Shown here: positions 23,901-36,414 of the stretch, one piece after another | Layout: each line of letters starts with the position of its first letter | How positions within the stretch are numbered: position 1 is the stretch's first letter | Origin: Gerris lacustris | Lineage: Eukaryota > Arthropoda > Insecta > Hemiptera > Gerridae | Length of the DNA: 64,000 nucleotides | Assembly: GCA_951217055.1 (NCBI GenBank) | Contig: OX578280.1 | Span: 10,046,271 to 10,110,270 of the forward strand | Direction: 5' to 3' | Notes under the pieces: generated by a model | Database searches by the model: none | What the model was told of the DNA's origin: nothing | The model's input: only the letters and a program-made list of their open reading frames with translations | Made by a program: the position numbers and the translations under genes

Positions 23901-26900
23901 ATAAGTAAGATCGTAACCTTACTACATCCACTATCTGTCTTATCACAATAAGATAGATCGTAACCTTTCTACATCCACTATCTGTCTTATCACAATAAGT
24001 AAGATCGTAACCTTACTACATCCACTATCTGTCTTATCACAATAAGATAGATCGTAACCTTTCTACATCCACTATCTGTCTTATCACAATAAGATAGAAC
24101 GTAACCTTACTACATCCACTATCTGTCTTATCACAATAAGATAGATCGTAACCTTTCTACATCCACTATCTGTCTTATCACAATAAGTAAGATCGTAACC
24201 TTACTACATCCACTATCTGTCTTATCACAATAAGATAGATCGTAACCTTTCTACATCCACTATCTGTCTTATCACAATAAGATAGATCGTAACCTTACTA
24301 CATCCACTATCTGTCTTATCACAATAAGTAAGATCGTAACCTTACTACATCCACTATCTGTCTTATCACAATAAGATAGATCGTAACCTTTCTACATCCA
24401 CTATCTGTCTTATCACAATAAGTAAGATCGTAACCTTACTACATCCACTATCTGTCTTATCACAATAAGATAGATCGTAACCTTTCTACATCCACTATCT
24501 GTCTTATCACAATAAGTAAGATCGTAACCTTACTACATCCACTATCTGTCTTATCACAATAAGATAGATCGTAACCTTTCTACATCCACTATCTGTCTTA
24601 TCACAATAAGTAAGATCGTAACCTTACTACATCCACTATCTGTCTTATCACAATAGGATAGATCGTAACCCTTCTACATCCACTATCTGTCTTATCACAA
24701 TAAGTAAGATCGTAACCTTTCTTCATCCACTATCATATCACAATAAGTTAGATCGTAACCTTACTGCATCCACTATCTCATCACAATAAGATAGATCGTA
24801 ACCTTTCTACATCCACTATCATATCACAATAAGTTAGATCGTAACCTTACTACATCCACTATCTCTCACAATAAGATAGATCGTAACCTTACTACATCCA
24901 CTATCTTATCACAATAAGTTAGATCGTAACCTTACTACATCCACTATCTGTCTTATCACAATAAGATAGATCGTAACCTTTCTACATCCACTATCTGTCT
25001 TATCACAATAAGTAAGATCGTAACCTTACTACATCCACTATCTGTCTTATCACAATAAGATAGATCGTAACCTTTCTACATCCACTATCTGTCTTATCAC
25101 AATAAGTAAGATCGTAACCTTACTACATCCACTATCTGTCTTATCACAATAAGATAGATCGTAACCTTTCTTCATCCACTATCATATCACAATAAGTTAG
25201 ATCGTAACCTTACTGCATCCACTATCTCATCACAATAAGATAGATCGTAACCTTTCTACATCCACTATCATATCACAATAAGTTAGATCGTAACCTTACT
25301 ACATCCACTATCTCATCACAATAAGATAGATCGTAACCTTACTACATCCACTATCTTATCACAATAAGTTAGATCGTAACCTTACTACATCCACTATCTT
25401 ATCACAATAAGATAGATCGTAACCTTACTACATCCACTATCTTATCACACTAAGATAGATCGTAATCTTACTACATCCACTATCTCATCACAATAAGATA
25501 GATCGTAACCTTACTACATCCACTATCTGTCTTATCACAATAAGATAGATCGTAACCTTTCTACATCCACTATCTGTCTTATCACAATAAGTAAGATCGT
25601 AACCTTACTACATCCACTATCTGTCTTATCACAATAAGATAGATCGTAACCTTTCTACATCCACTATCTGTCTTATCACAATAAGATAGATCGTAACCTT
25701 ACTACATCCACTATCTGTCTTATCACAATAAGTAAGATCGTAACCTTACTACATCCACTATCTGTCTTATCACAATAAGATAGATCGTAACCTTTCTACA
25801 TCCACTATCTGTCTTATCACAATAAGTAAGATCGTAACCTTACTACATCCACTATCTGTCTTATCACAATAAGATAGATCGTAACCTTTCTACATCCACT
25901 ATCTGTCTTATCACAATAAGTAAGATCGTAACCTTACTACATCCACTATCTGTCTTATCACAATAAGATAGATCGTAACCTTTCTACATCCACTATCTGT
26001 CTTATCACAATAAGTAAGATCGTAACCTTACTACATCCACTATCTGTCTTATCACAATAAGATAGATCGTAACCCTTCTACATCCACTATCTGTCTTATC
26101 ACAATAAGTAAGATCGTAACCTTTCTTCATCCACTATCATATCACAATAAGTTAGATCGTAACCTTACTGCATCCACTATCTCATCACAATAAGATAGAT
26201 CGTAACCTTTCTACATCCACTATCATATCACAATAAGTTAGATCGTAACCTTACTACATCCACTATCTCTCACAATAAGATAGATCGTAACCTTACTACA
26301 TCCACTATCTTATCACAATAAGTTAGATCGTAACCTTACTACATCCACTATCTGTCTTATCACAATAAGATAGATCGTAACCTTTCTACATCCACTATCT
26401 GTCTTATCACAATAAGTAAGATCGTAACCTTACTACATCCACTATCTGTCTTATCACAATAAGATAGATCGTAACCTTTCTACATCCACTATCTGTCTTA
26501 TCACAATAAGTAAGATCGTAACCTTACTACATCCACTATCTGTCTTATCACAATAAGATAGATCGTAACCTTTCTTCATCCACTATCATATCACAATAAG
26601 TTAGATCGTAACCTTACTGCATCCACTATCTCATCACAATAAGATAGATCGTAACCTTTCTACATCCACTATCATATCACAATAAGTTAGATCGTAACCT
26701 TACTACATCCACTATCTCATCACAATAAGATAGATCGTAGCCTTACTACATCCACTATCTTATCACAATAAGTTAGATCGTAACCTTACTACATCCACTA
26801 TCTTATCACAATAAGATAGATCGTAACCTTACTACATCCACTATCTTATCACACTAAGATAGATCGTAATCTTACTACATCCACTATCTCATCACAATAA

Positions 26901-28799
26901 GATAGATCGTAACCTTACTACATCCACTATCTGTCTTATCACAATAAGATAGATCGTAACCTTTCTACATCCACTATCTGTCTTATCACAATAAGTAAGA
27001 TCGTAACCTTACTACATCCACTATCTGTCTTATCACAATAAGATAGATCGTAACCCTTCTACATCCACTATCTGTCTTATCACAATAAGTAAGATCGTAA
27101 CCTTTCTTCATCCACTATCATATCACAATAAGTTAGATCGTAACCTTACTGCATCCACTATCTCATCACAATAAGATAGATCGTAACCTTTCTACATCCA
27201 CTATCATATCACAATAAGTTAGATCGTAACCTTACTACATCCACTATCTCATCACAATAAGATAGATCGTAACCTTACTACATCCACTATCTTATCACAA
27301 TAAGTTAGATCGTAACCTTACTACATCCACTATCTTATCACAATAAGATAGATCGTAACCTTACTACATCCACTATCTTATCACACTAAGATAGATCGTA
27401 ATCTTACTACATCCACTATCTGTCTTATCACAATAAGATAGATCGTAACCTTTCTACATCCACTATCTGTCTTATCACAATAAGTAAGATCGTAACCTTA
27501 CTACATCCACTATCTGTCTTATCACAATAAGATAGATCGTAACCTTTCTACATCCACTATCTGTCTTATCACAATAAGATAGATCGTAACCTTACTACAT
27601 CCACTATCTGTCTTATCACAATAAGTAAGATCGTAACCTTACTACATCCACTATCTGTCTTATCACAATAAGATAGATCGTAACCTTTCTACATCCACTA
27701 TCTGTCTTATCACAATAAGTAAGATCGTAACCTTACTACATCCACTATCTGTCTTATCACAATAAGATAGATCGTAACCTTTCTACATCCACTATCTGTC
27801 TTATCACAATAAGATAGATCGTAACCTTACTACATCCACTATCTGTCTTATCACAATAAGTAAGATCGTAACCTTACTACATCCACTATCTGTCTTATCA
27901 CAATAAGATAGATCGTAACCTTTCTACATCCACTATCTGTCTTATCACAATAAGTAAGATCGTAACCTTACTACATCCACTATCTGTCTTATCACAATAA
28001 GATAGATCGTAACCTTTCTACATCCACTATCTGTCTTATCACAATAAGTAAGATCGTAACCTTACTACATCCACTATCTGTCTTATCACAATAAGATAGA
28101 TCGTAACCTTTCTACATCCACTATCTGTCTTATCACAATAAGTAAGATCGTAACCTTTCTTCATCCACTATCATATCACAATAAGTTAGATCGTAACCTT
28201 ACTGCATCCACTATCTCATCACAATAAGATAGATCGTAACCTTTCTACATCCACTATCATATCACAATAAGTTAGATCGTAACCTTACTACATCCACTAT
28301 CTCATCACAATAAGATAGATCGTAACCTTACTACATCCACTATCTTATCACAATAAGTTAGATCGTAACCTTACTACATCCACTATCTTATCACAATAAG
28401 ATAGATCGTAACCTTACTACATCCACTATCTTATCACACTAAGATAGATCGTAATCTTACTACATCCACTATCTCATCACAATAAGATAGATCGTAACCT
28501 TACTACATCCACTATCTCATCACAGTAAGATAGATCGTAACCTTACTACATCCACTATCTCATCACAGTAAGATAGATCATAACCTTACTACATCCACTA
28601 TCTCATCACAGTAAGATAGATCGTAACCTTACTACATCCACTATCTCATCACAGTAAGATAGATCGTAACCTTACTACATCCACTATCTCATCACAGTAA
28701 GATAGATCGTAACCTTACTACATCCACTATCTTATCACAATAAGGTAGATCGTAATCTTACTACATCCACTATCTTATCACAATAAGATAGATCGTAAC
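20965..28799 (+). repeat. 7.8-kb satellite of 47/43-bp monomers
   Basis: Continuous tandem array of roughly 170 monomers. The long form (47 bp) contains CATCCACTATCTGTCTTATC followed by ACAATAAG and ATCGTAACCTT. The short form (43 bp) lacks GTCT-type bases and reads CTATCTCATC, CTATCATATC or CTATCTTATC. Long monomers alternate between ATAGATCG...TTTCTA and TAAGATCG...TTACTA types, giving a 94-bp dimer period. The long ATAGATCG form can pair ATCTGTCTTAT with ATAAGATAGAT around a CACA loop: 11 pairs with one G-T wobble. The array ends sharply against the duplicated unit at 28.8 kb. No open frame or known centromere-protein box was seen. Confidence 0.98.
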
Positions 28800-28806
28800 T
28801 GACTGG

Positions 28807-29838
28807 CAATGAATAAACGAGGCAGAAATGTTTCCTTAGCTGCCTTGTTGCATACAATATTTTATCTACTTGGGGCAGAAAAATGAAGCTGCTAAAATGT
28901 TATCTTTATTAATATAACATAGTTAATAACTAAATGTCATATTAATAAAGATAATAACTAATAACATATGTATTAACTAAACTTAATGTTCAAATAAGAA
29001 ACTTGGGAATAATAACAATAAGTGATAAGCAAACTCAATCTATAACAACAAAATACAAAACACACGTTTATAACACACATAACTTCTGAATGAATAATGC
29101 ACGCAATATAAAATATTTATTTATATTTTTACTAACAAATTACTAAAAGTGTTAAAGAAATCTTATATTGCTTAAAAGAAAAGAAGTAACTAGGATAAAT
29201 CAAGAAAAGTAGCTAGTCTAATCTAGAATGAATTTAATAATTTAAAAAAATATGGATGTTCAATGTTTACATGACGCTGCAGTATAGCCAGTGACTCTAC
29301 TATTTTTTTAATTAAAGATCTAAATATCATTGAACTTATTTAACAGAATTAACAAATATAAACAAATTATTTTATAATTAAAACGTTTATTTATTAAATA
29401 TTACTTATTAAAGTATAATATATGATGTTATAAGATAGAGATAATAGTATAAACTGTTCTTGCGAAAATAAGAGGTTATGACACGCAGTGGTAAACACTG
29501 TTACTTTCTCTGCCTAGGCAGGGAAATATTTCCCTGCCTAGGCAGAGAAAGTATTTTCCTGACTGTTTTAACTACTTTCCTGCCTGTTTTTGATATTTTA
29601 ATGACAAATCAGGGAAATAGTACTTTCCAGCCTAAAAACAGTTAAGTAATGTTTAATTTTGCTGCCGCGAGTAGATAATAGTTATTTATGTAACTAGGCA
29701 GCAAAATGGAATTTTACTGACGAGTGATCAGATTAGCCTCCGAGCCGAAGGCGAGGACAGGCTATGATAATTAACTGCCGAGGCGAAGCCGAGGCAGGTA
29801 ATTTACCTATTTGACTGCCGAGGCGAAGCCGAGGCAGA
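28807..29838 (+). repeat. About 1.03-kb tandem duplication, copy 1
   Basis: Begins CAATGAATAAACGAGGCAGA and is repeated at 29839 with an offset of about 1,030 bp. It contains a perfect 52-bp palindrome (29502-29553). The last 155 bp (from 29684) is not repeated after copy 2 and carries CCGAGGCGAAGCCGAGGCAG twice. No protein frame found. Possibly a non-autonomous element that duplicated in tandem; ends not identified. Confidence 0.85.
29502..29553. repeat. Perfect 52-bp palindrome, copy 1
   Basis: Symmetric about 29527/29528, with arms made of TACTTTCTCTGCCTAGGCAG followed by GGAAAT. No mismatches. Confidence 0.97.
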
Positions 29839-30708
29839 CAATGAATAAACGAGGCAGAAATGTTTCCTTTGCTTTCTTGTTGCATACAATATTTTATCTA
29901 CTTGCGGAAGAAAAATAAAGCTGCTAAAATGTTATCTTTATTAATATAAAACATAGTTAATAACTATGTGTCATATTTATAAAGATAATAACATATGTAT
30001 TAACTAAAATTAATGTTCAAATAAGAAACTTGGGAATAATAACAATAAGTGAAAAGCAAACTCAATCTATAACAACAAAATACAAAACACAAGTTTATAA
30101 CACACATAACTTCTGAATGAATAATGCACGCATAATAAATTATTTATTTATATTTTTACTAAAAAATTAATAAAAGTGTTAAAGATATCTTCTATTGCTT
30201 AATAGAAAAGAAGTAACTAGGATACATCAAGAAAAGTAGCTAGTCTAATCTAGAAAGACTTCAATAATAAAAATAATATGGATGTTCAATGTTTACATGA
30301 CGCTACAGTTTAGTTAGTGACCCTACTATTTTTTTTAATTAAAGATCTACTAATCATTGAACTTATTTAACAGAATTAACAAATATAAACAAATTATTTT
30401 ATTATTAATACGTTTATTTATTATTAAATATTACTTATTTAACTATTATATATAATGTTATAAGATAGAGATAATAGTATAAACTGTTCTTGCCCAAATA
30501 AGAGGTTATGACACGCAGTGGTAAACACTGTTACTTTCTCTGCCTAGGCAGGGAAATATTTCCCTGCCTAGGCAGAGAAAGTATTTTCCTGACTGTTTTA
30601 ACTACTTTCCTGCCTGTTTTTAATATTTTAATGACAAATCAGGGAAATAGTACTTTCCAGCCTAAAAACAGTTAAGTAATGTTTAATTTTGCTGCCGCGA
30701 GTAGATAA
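29839..30708 (+). repeat. About 1.03-kb tandem duplication, copy 2
   Basis: Same sequence as copy 1 with scattered substitutions and small indels, ending at GCTGCCGCGAGTAGATAA. It carries its own intact 52-bp palindrome at 30532-30583. Confidence 0.85.
30532..30583. repeat. Perfect 52-bp palindrome, copy 2
   Basis: Identical to the palindrome at 29502-29553, although surrounding bases have diverged. Confidence 0.97.
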
Positions 30709-31407
30709 AATAATTTTAATAATAATAATTAAGAATGAAATTCTATTTTCTTAGATGGTTCGTATAACAACTGCTGACTAAGCCTTACGACAAGAAGATT
30801 TACTTGTTAATACCATACTGGATTAAATGAAAATGTCCCTTAATTATAGAATCATTTAAAACAAGACAGTTTACATTATTCTGAGTATCAGCGATTAAAT
30901 CAAAACGATTTTAAATACATTTTAACTGCTATAAGGCCATCAGTATTTAGTTTTTCAAGCTTGCGTAAGAATAAAATGATTAACGCCGATATTCATAAGT
31001 GTCGCCTCAAATAAACGCTCTAATAAAAACGCTGGAAAGTACCCTTTGTTCGTCCTTATATACATGCATACAAAACTTCCGTTTGGATTCGACAGTCCAA
31101 TGCTCAGTTGTAATGGACGGGACTTCAACGACTAACTTTTAATACAACGGGATAGTTGGGGTTTACTTCGAAAAATTTTTTGAGACCTTATGAATAAAAT
31201 CCAGACGAAAATGCATCCAATGAATAATCGGCTTTTTACTGATCATTGACAAGAGTAATCAATATTAGTTTTCTATTACTTAACAATAATACAATTTAAG
31301 ACCAAGCATCCAGTAGTCTTTGGATAGAAGATCTTCGACTGTGTTTTTCTCCAATGTGTGGTCTAGGGACCCATCATAAAAAAACCAAATAACGTCGTCA
31401 CACAGAA
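30709..31407. other. AT-rich sequence, nothing recognised
   Basis: No repeats with defined ends or coding frames were recognised. Confidence 0.5.
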
Positions 31408-31978
31408 GTTTATTACGCGTCTAGTGCGGAAAGTAGCATTTTGTATGCGAGTGTGGAGTTTGCACTCGAACGACAGCGAGGGTAGTAAAACCACACAAGC
31501 AAAGCAAAATGCAGTTTTCGCATGAGTTGCGTACCGTGCTTTATCTACGATTGTTGGATTTTAATAATAAATACAAAAAAAAAATTAATAAACTTCCTGT
31601 ATGTAAGTTCTTATTTCTCTTTTGATAAAGAGGACATTAATTCATTAGTTGTATTTTGTGCCGAATTAATTATTTTGGAAGGCGTATTATTCTCCTCATT
31701 TTCGTCATAATGACATAAATCACTCATTGTTTTTCACTAAAAACTCGATATAAACAGTTACTTTAATTAAACAAACAGCAAATTAGTTTTGTTATTTGTA
31801 AACGAACTCGCTAATCGTACGTTAAGATGAAGAATTTTTCTTTTTTACCTCACTAGGGCGGAAAAAAGAGGAATTATGAAACGCGCATGCGCAATGAATT
31901 CAAGTACGTAAAGAATCACTTTCTACGCATCTAAACAGAGATAAAATATTTATATTTCGTATCAATCGTAGATAAAAT
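31408..31978. mobile_element. Family C element, copy 2 (long form)
   Basis: Collinear with 12844-13245 at both ends (TTACGCGTCTAGTGCGGAAA on the left, AATCGTAGATAA on the right). It has about 165 bp of extra interior at roughly 31575-31740. That extra interior carries a short intact minus-strand frame. The relationship suggests copy 1 is an internal deletion derivative. Confidence 0.7.
31611..31727 (-). CDS. 38-codon open frame inside family C, possible transposase N-terminal remnant
   Basis: Starting at ATG (31727) the frame encodes 38 residues beginning MSDLCHYDENEENNTP and ends in TAA at 31611. It is acidic and Asn/Ser-rich near the N-terminus, like the flexible leaders of some transposases or regulatory proteins, but no domain can be assigned. 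It lies only in the interior segment that the shorter family C copy lacks. It may be the remaining first exon of an autonomous parent element or a chance frame. The function is unknown. Confidence 0.2.
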   Translation of the reverse strand: MSDLCHYDENEENNTPSKIINSAQNTTNELMSSLSKEK

Positions 31979-32035
31979 TAATTGTATTTCAAACAATTTT
32001 ATTTAAAAGTACAAGTTACTTTTACATATTTTACG

Positions 32036-32185
32036 ATTTTGGTAGTATTCATACTACGGAAAGATTAAATTTTAAATTTAAATCAAATTATAATTATTAT
32101 TAACTACGGGAAACAGACAGAGAAAAATACACTCCAGCTCTTTATATTTCCAGCATAGCGCTCTACTGATATATACATTGACACT
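32036..32185 (-). mobile_element. SINE-E copy, degenerate head
   Basis: In minus orientation: a decayed tRNA-like head (TATATCAG...TAGAGCGC near 32150-32180), then body ATTTTTCTCTGTCTGTTTCC, then TAGTATGAATACTACCAAAA near the tail. Homologous to 45378-45563. Confidence 0.6.
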
Positions 32186-32289
32186 TCGATGTTTTGACAC
32201 ATTGATTATGAAATATTTACTTTATGTGTAAATTAAAATATAATTATTCATTCCTCATTTCAAATAAGTTTAAGACTTATCATCTACCA

Positions 32290-32475
32290 ACAAAGCTACG
32301 CTGGAGAATGATTTTCTTTGACGTTAATGATACCTTGTCCCGAATTTAAGCTTTCAATTTTCCACAAATCTGAGAAGTCAACATTAATGACATAGAACTA
32401 CACAGAGAAATAACGCTTATAATTATAAAGTACCCAATTAGTACCTGTACCTCGTACAATCAATTAGAAATTCAT
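32290..32475 (-). repeat. Spacer shared between two SINE-E pairs
   Basis: Similar to 45564-45740, including ACGCTTATAATTATAAAGTA and ACCTGTACC. It lies between two SINE-E copies at both loci. Confidence 0.65.
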
Positions 32476-32595
32476 ATTTTACCATTTTGGTAGTATTCAT
32501 ACTACGGAAAGATTAAATTTTTAATTTAAATCAAATTATAATTATTATTAACTATAAGGGAAACAGCGCCGGGAACCACGGGCCTCTATATTACT
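32476..32595 (-). mobile_element. SINE-E copy, 5'-truncated
   Basis: Body and tail as at 32036, ending in a partial head around GCGCCGGGAACCACGGG. Confidence 0.6.
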
Positions 32596-33204
32596 TTTAC
32601 TTCAAAGTCACTTAATAACCAACAGATTATCTGAAGAAGACTGCGCATTATAACATTTGAAACTGATCAAATTATTTTAAATACAATTAATTTTGTTGAC
32701 GTTATTTAGTTTTGAACTACACCTCTTTTATTACAACCTTTATAAAAATAAAATTTGATCTGTATTTAAGATTTGATTCGTAGATTTGATTCATTATTTA
32801 ATTATTTCTTTGTAGATAAGATATCCAGTTTGTTGTTTTTATTAAAAGAGCACGGATTGAAAGTGAGAAAATACCTTGAGTTATTAAAAATGAAATTAAT
32901 AACAATTATTCTGATGACTCTTTTTATCTATTTAGTAGTAAAGCTAGTGCCGACTGATCACTGTCCGGGATTTTGTAATAGCTGTCACGTCTCTCCCGTG
33001 TATACAATGGAATTATTCCATCTATGAGAGTACATAATATGAAATTTTTTGAAAATTGAATATCCTTATTAGTGTCTCTGGTTAAATAGGATTTACTGCT
33101 ATGAATTGGTCTCTTAGATTGGGTGAGTTTTCGTAATATAATTATACAAAATATTACTGTACTATCTGAACCCCCGTGCTTTACGATGAAGTGTTATTTT
33201 TAGG
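32596..33204. other. AT-rich sequence, nothing recognised
   Basis: The 84-codon frame at 32773-33027 (no ATG-initiated start at its first codon) has one hydrophobic stretch but nothing recognisable. I do not call it. Confidence 0.4.
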
Positions 33205-34490
33205 TATACTCTTATAGAAAAGGGTCCCTTTTTGTACAGGATACATACAGGAGAGTTTATATCCCTTAGTCTAACTACCTATTAACCCTTAACTGCCCGA
33301 ATTATTTTTTTGGGGAATTGTTTGGTTTTTTTCTGGGGATTTTGTCTGTTAAGAGGTCCCTTAATAAGTAAAAAATGTTTTAAAAAATTGAAATAAATTC
33401 CTTACCCCAAATTTGGGCTGTTGCCGTATGGCAACGCTAGGACATTAGCCCTACAGTTTTTTTTTTCAGTAATTTTTTTAATAATTTCTTTTACAAAATG
33501 TATGTAAAATAAATTTTAGGTTAAAAAATTACAAATAATACTAACAAAATACTAAATTTATTTAAAAGAATAAAAAAGTATATATTTTTTTTTTTTTTTC
33601 ATTATTTGTATTATGTATCATGTTTTTTTCTGTAAAATTATGTAATTATATCTTAATGTTTTGTTTTATGCATGTGTTTGTTGTTATTACCTTTAAAAAT
33701 ATATATGTATTATTCAATTGTAATAAAAAAATATAGATATTATTATATACATATTATTTTTAAAAGAATAGCCCAATAATATTTGTTACTAATTATTAAT
33801 TATACTTGTCCAACAAAAATAATTACAAGATTTAGAGACTAATTGAGAAATATTTTGAAAATAATCAATAAAAAATGAACATTAGGCAAAAAAACATCAA
33901 AACTTTGTATATAAATATGACTGAATGAAATTACCACTTAGAAAAAAACTGTAAGGCTTATTATGTCCTAGCGTTGCCATATGGCAACTTTCAAATTGAC
34001 GCTCAATTTAGGGCAGAAAAATTAAATTTTGTGAAACTGCAATAATTTTATATTTTTAATCACTCTTTATTCTAATAGTTTCATTACCAATAATAAAATT
34101 ATTTAATTAATTAATTAATTAAAAAAATTAAAATTCTTTCCGTGTCTCAAATTTGGAATAACCTATTTTTTAAACCTGTCTTGTCGCATACGTGTTGCAC
34201 CAAACAAATAAATCTAATGATGAAAAATCAATTTAGCCCTTCTTTTGACATAATATTAACATTTAAAAAGTTCAATATTAACTTAGACCTCTCCAGACAA
34301 TAATAAAGGGAGGGGGTTTTGCTGTTGCCATATGGCAACGCTAGGTTATTAAGGGTTAATAAAAAGGGATATTCAGTCCAATATGCTTTGGAAAAAAGGA
34401 ATATCACACTTTTATATAAATAATGAGTGTATTCGTTTTTCCGAAAGTATATAAGATTAAAAAAAAATGTGGGGGCCCTTTCCTATAAAA
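33205..34490. mobile_element. Family F element split by a TTAA-flanked insertion
   Basis: Outer imperfect inverted repeat: CTTATAGAAAAGGGTCCC near 33210 against GGGGGCCCTTTCCTATAAAAG-like sequence near 34470. After removing 33296-34355 plus one TTAA, the join reads CTACCTATTAATAAAAAGGG. This matches uninterrupted relatives near 58736 and 59525 (ATTAAGACAAAGGGATG). Uninterrupted length about 225 bp. Confidence 0.7.
33296..34355. mobile_element. piggyBac-like MITE with TTAA target duplications, 1.06 kb
   Basis: It is flanked by TTAA at 33292-33295 and 34356-34359, with 7-bp ends CCCTTAA / TTAAGGG. TTAA duplication with CCCT-type ends is the piggyBac hallmark. Palindromic motif GTTGCC(G/A)TATGGCAAC next to GCTAGG occurs three times: near 33419, inverted near 33972, and near 34323. 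These are plausible transposase recognition sites. The interior is AT-rich without a transposase. Confidence 0.8.
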
Positions 34491-36414
34491 GTGCCTTAAT
34501 TTTAATGTATTATTTTAATTTTTCTGGGTTTATAATATTAGCGTCAAGTTATTTTACTATGCGAGAATATCTAGATGTCACAGAGCTTTATTAAATAACT
34601 TTTATTTTGTTTCGTATTGATATTGAAAAGTAATGTACAAATTTATTAAGATATTTTATCAATCAACATTAATAGATCAATTCTGGAACGCTTCTCGATC
34701 TCTTGTAAAAGGCAAGAAAAAAACCAGATCATTTTAATTGAATTTTGTTATCATTTGAGAGATTCTATTTCCTTTTTAAAAACATCTAACTAACCTATGA
34801 TAAGATCATCAATGTTAAACATTTGTCACTTGTATAGGAATTAAATTCGATTTACGAGAGATCGCTATATGCCTTTTGGATACAAAAATTCTCCACAAAT
34901 GTAACAACTTTTTTTTAAAAACTATGATAAAATAGGCGGAGATGTTTTGTCATGAAGTTTGTCGGTAAAAAAAAGGCAATTTTATTATAAATTTCGTAAA
35001 ATTCCCTATTATGAATATATTGAATGGTGGCTAAATGTATTATCAGAATCAACTTAATATATGCGATTACATAATTTTAGAGGCTTTCAAATTAATGCAA
35101 TTCCATGCACTTTCTTAAAATAATGAAGCCGCAATTTCTTACAGTCAAAGTTAAAAGCTAGAATTAATCAAAAAAAAATTTTTTAACGAAGGTAAATAAC
35201 ATTTTAAACGGTTTATTATGCCTAGGCGCAATTTGGGGCCCGTGTTTTAAGACTAGGTGGCACGGCCTTAAAACTAATATGTTTAGAATTCACATCAAAC
35301 AAACGACAAACGATCCCAATTGAAAATGGTTTTAATTTATTCCCACTTTAATTAAATAGAATCAAATTAACTTGTCCTGTATTTTCATAATAATAGCGTA
35401 TAGTTTTTCCAGGCATTTAGGCTGGCTTATTGATTGTCTATATGAGTTTAATACCTCCTGTTTCCCCTGAAATGTTTCTATGCAGGAAATTGCTTTTTTA
35501 TGTTTTATCAATTATAAGCAGATTTACTTGTTCTGTAGTACCACACCACCTTTTGTTGTTATTCTGGTTCAGTACAATGCAGTTCCATAAATCACAATTT
35601 TCTTTCATCCCCCACTCAAGTTTTAAATTTATGAAGCTTAATTCGCCAACAATAAAAATCATCAAGTTATAAATACATTAAATACAAATCATTTGTTATT
35701 TTCTTTGCACAATTCTTTTATTGTGCTACATATTTTTCTATTATTTAGTATTAATTCTTGTTTTTCATTACTATACTTGAATAAATGATGATAATGAATG
35801 CGATTATTTAATGTCACCATTAAAAAAATAATAATTAAATGAGCGGAAGAAAACAAAGATGGGAAGTAAATTTTTTTTAAATTTTATTTTTGATCATGAC
35901 AAATTATACAAAAATCCAGTTCCCACAATGAAACATTAATTAGTGAAAAGAAAAAAATAATTAATATAAAAAGGCAAAATTCACAATAACAAAAATTATT
36001 TTTAAAAATTTATTCGTATTTATATATAGAATATATTAATAAATAAGTTTCTGTGACATCAGAATAATATTATATTTAAACGTATAATTGTTAATAAAAA
36101 GAATAATAGGTACAGGTAGCAGATTTTAACAAGGTAAACTGGATATTTTATTATCGGAGAGGTTGATTTTCTTGAGGTAAGTCGACTATTTACTTCCTGA
36201 ATTTAAGTTCAATACACGTAAAGGGTAAAATAAAATTTATTCTGATAAGAATTAGAAGGTGACTAAAGTACATGAATACAAATTTTGAATTTTTATATAA
36301 TTTGTCGTTTTCGCATCACAGAGATAAGACACAGTTTTGTGTTAACAACAAATATTTTCACTTCTTTGTTTATGATATAATAACGCCAAATTTAACTTTT
36401 AACTTTATACAATG
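34491..36414. other. AT-rich sequence, nothing recognised
   Basis: About 1.9 kb with no arrays, element ends or protein-like frames. The 80-codon frame at 35430-35672 shows only Phe/Leu/Ser-rich composition. Confidence 0.5.

Noticed and set aside
20965..28799. CRISPR-like array
   Set aside because: There are no unique spacers; repeats are directly tandem and the context is eukaryotic.
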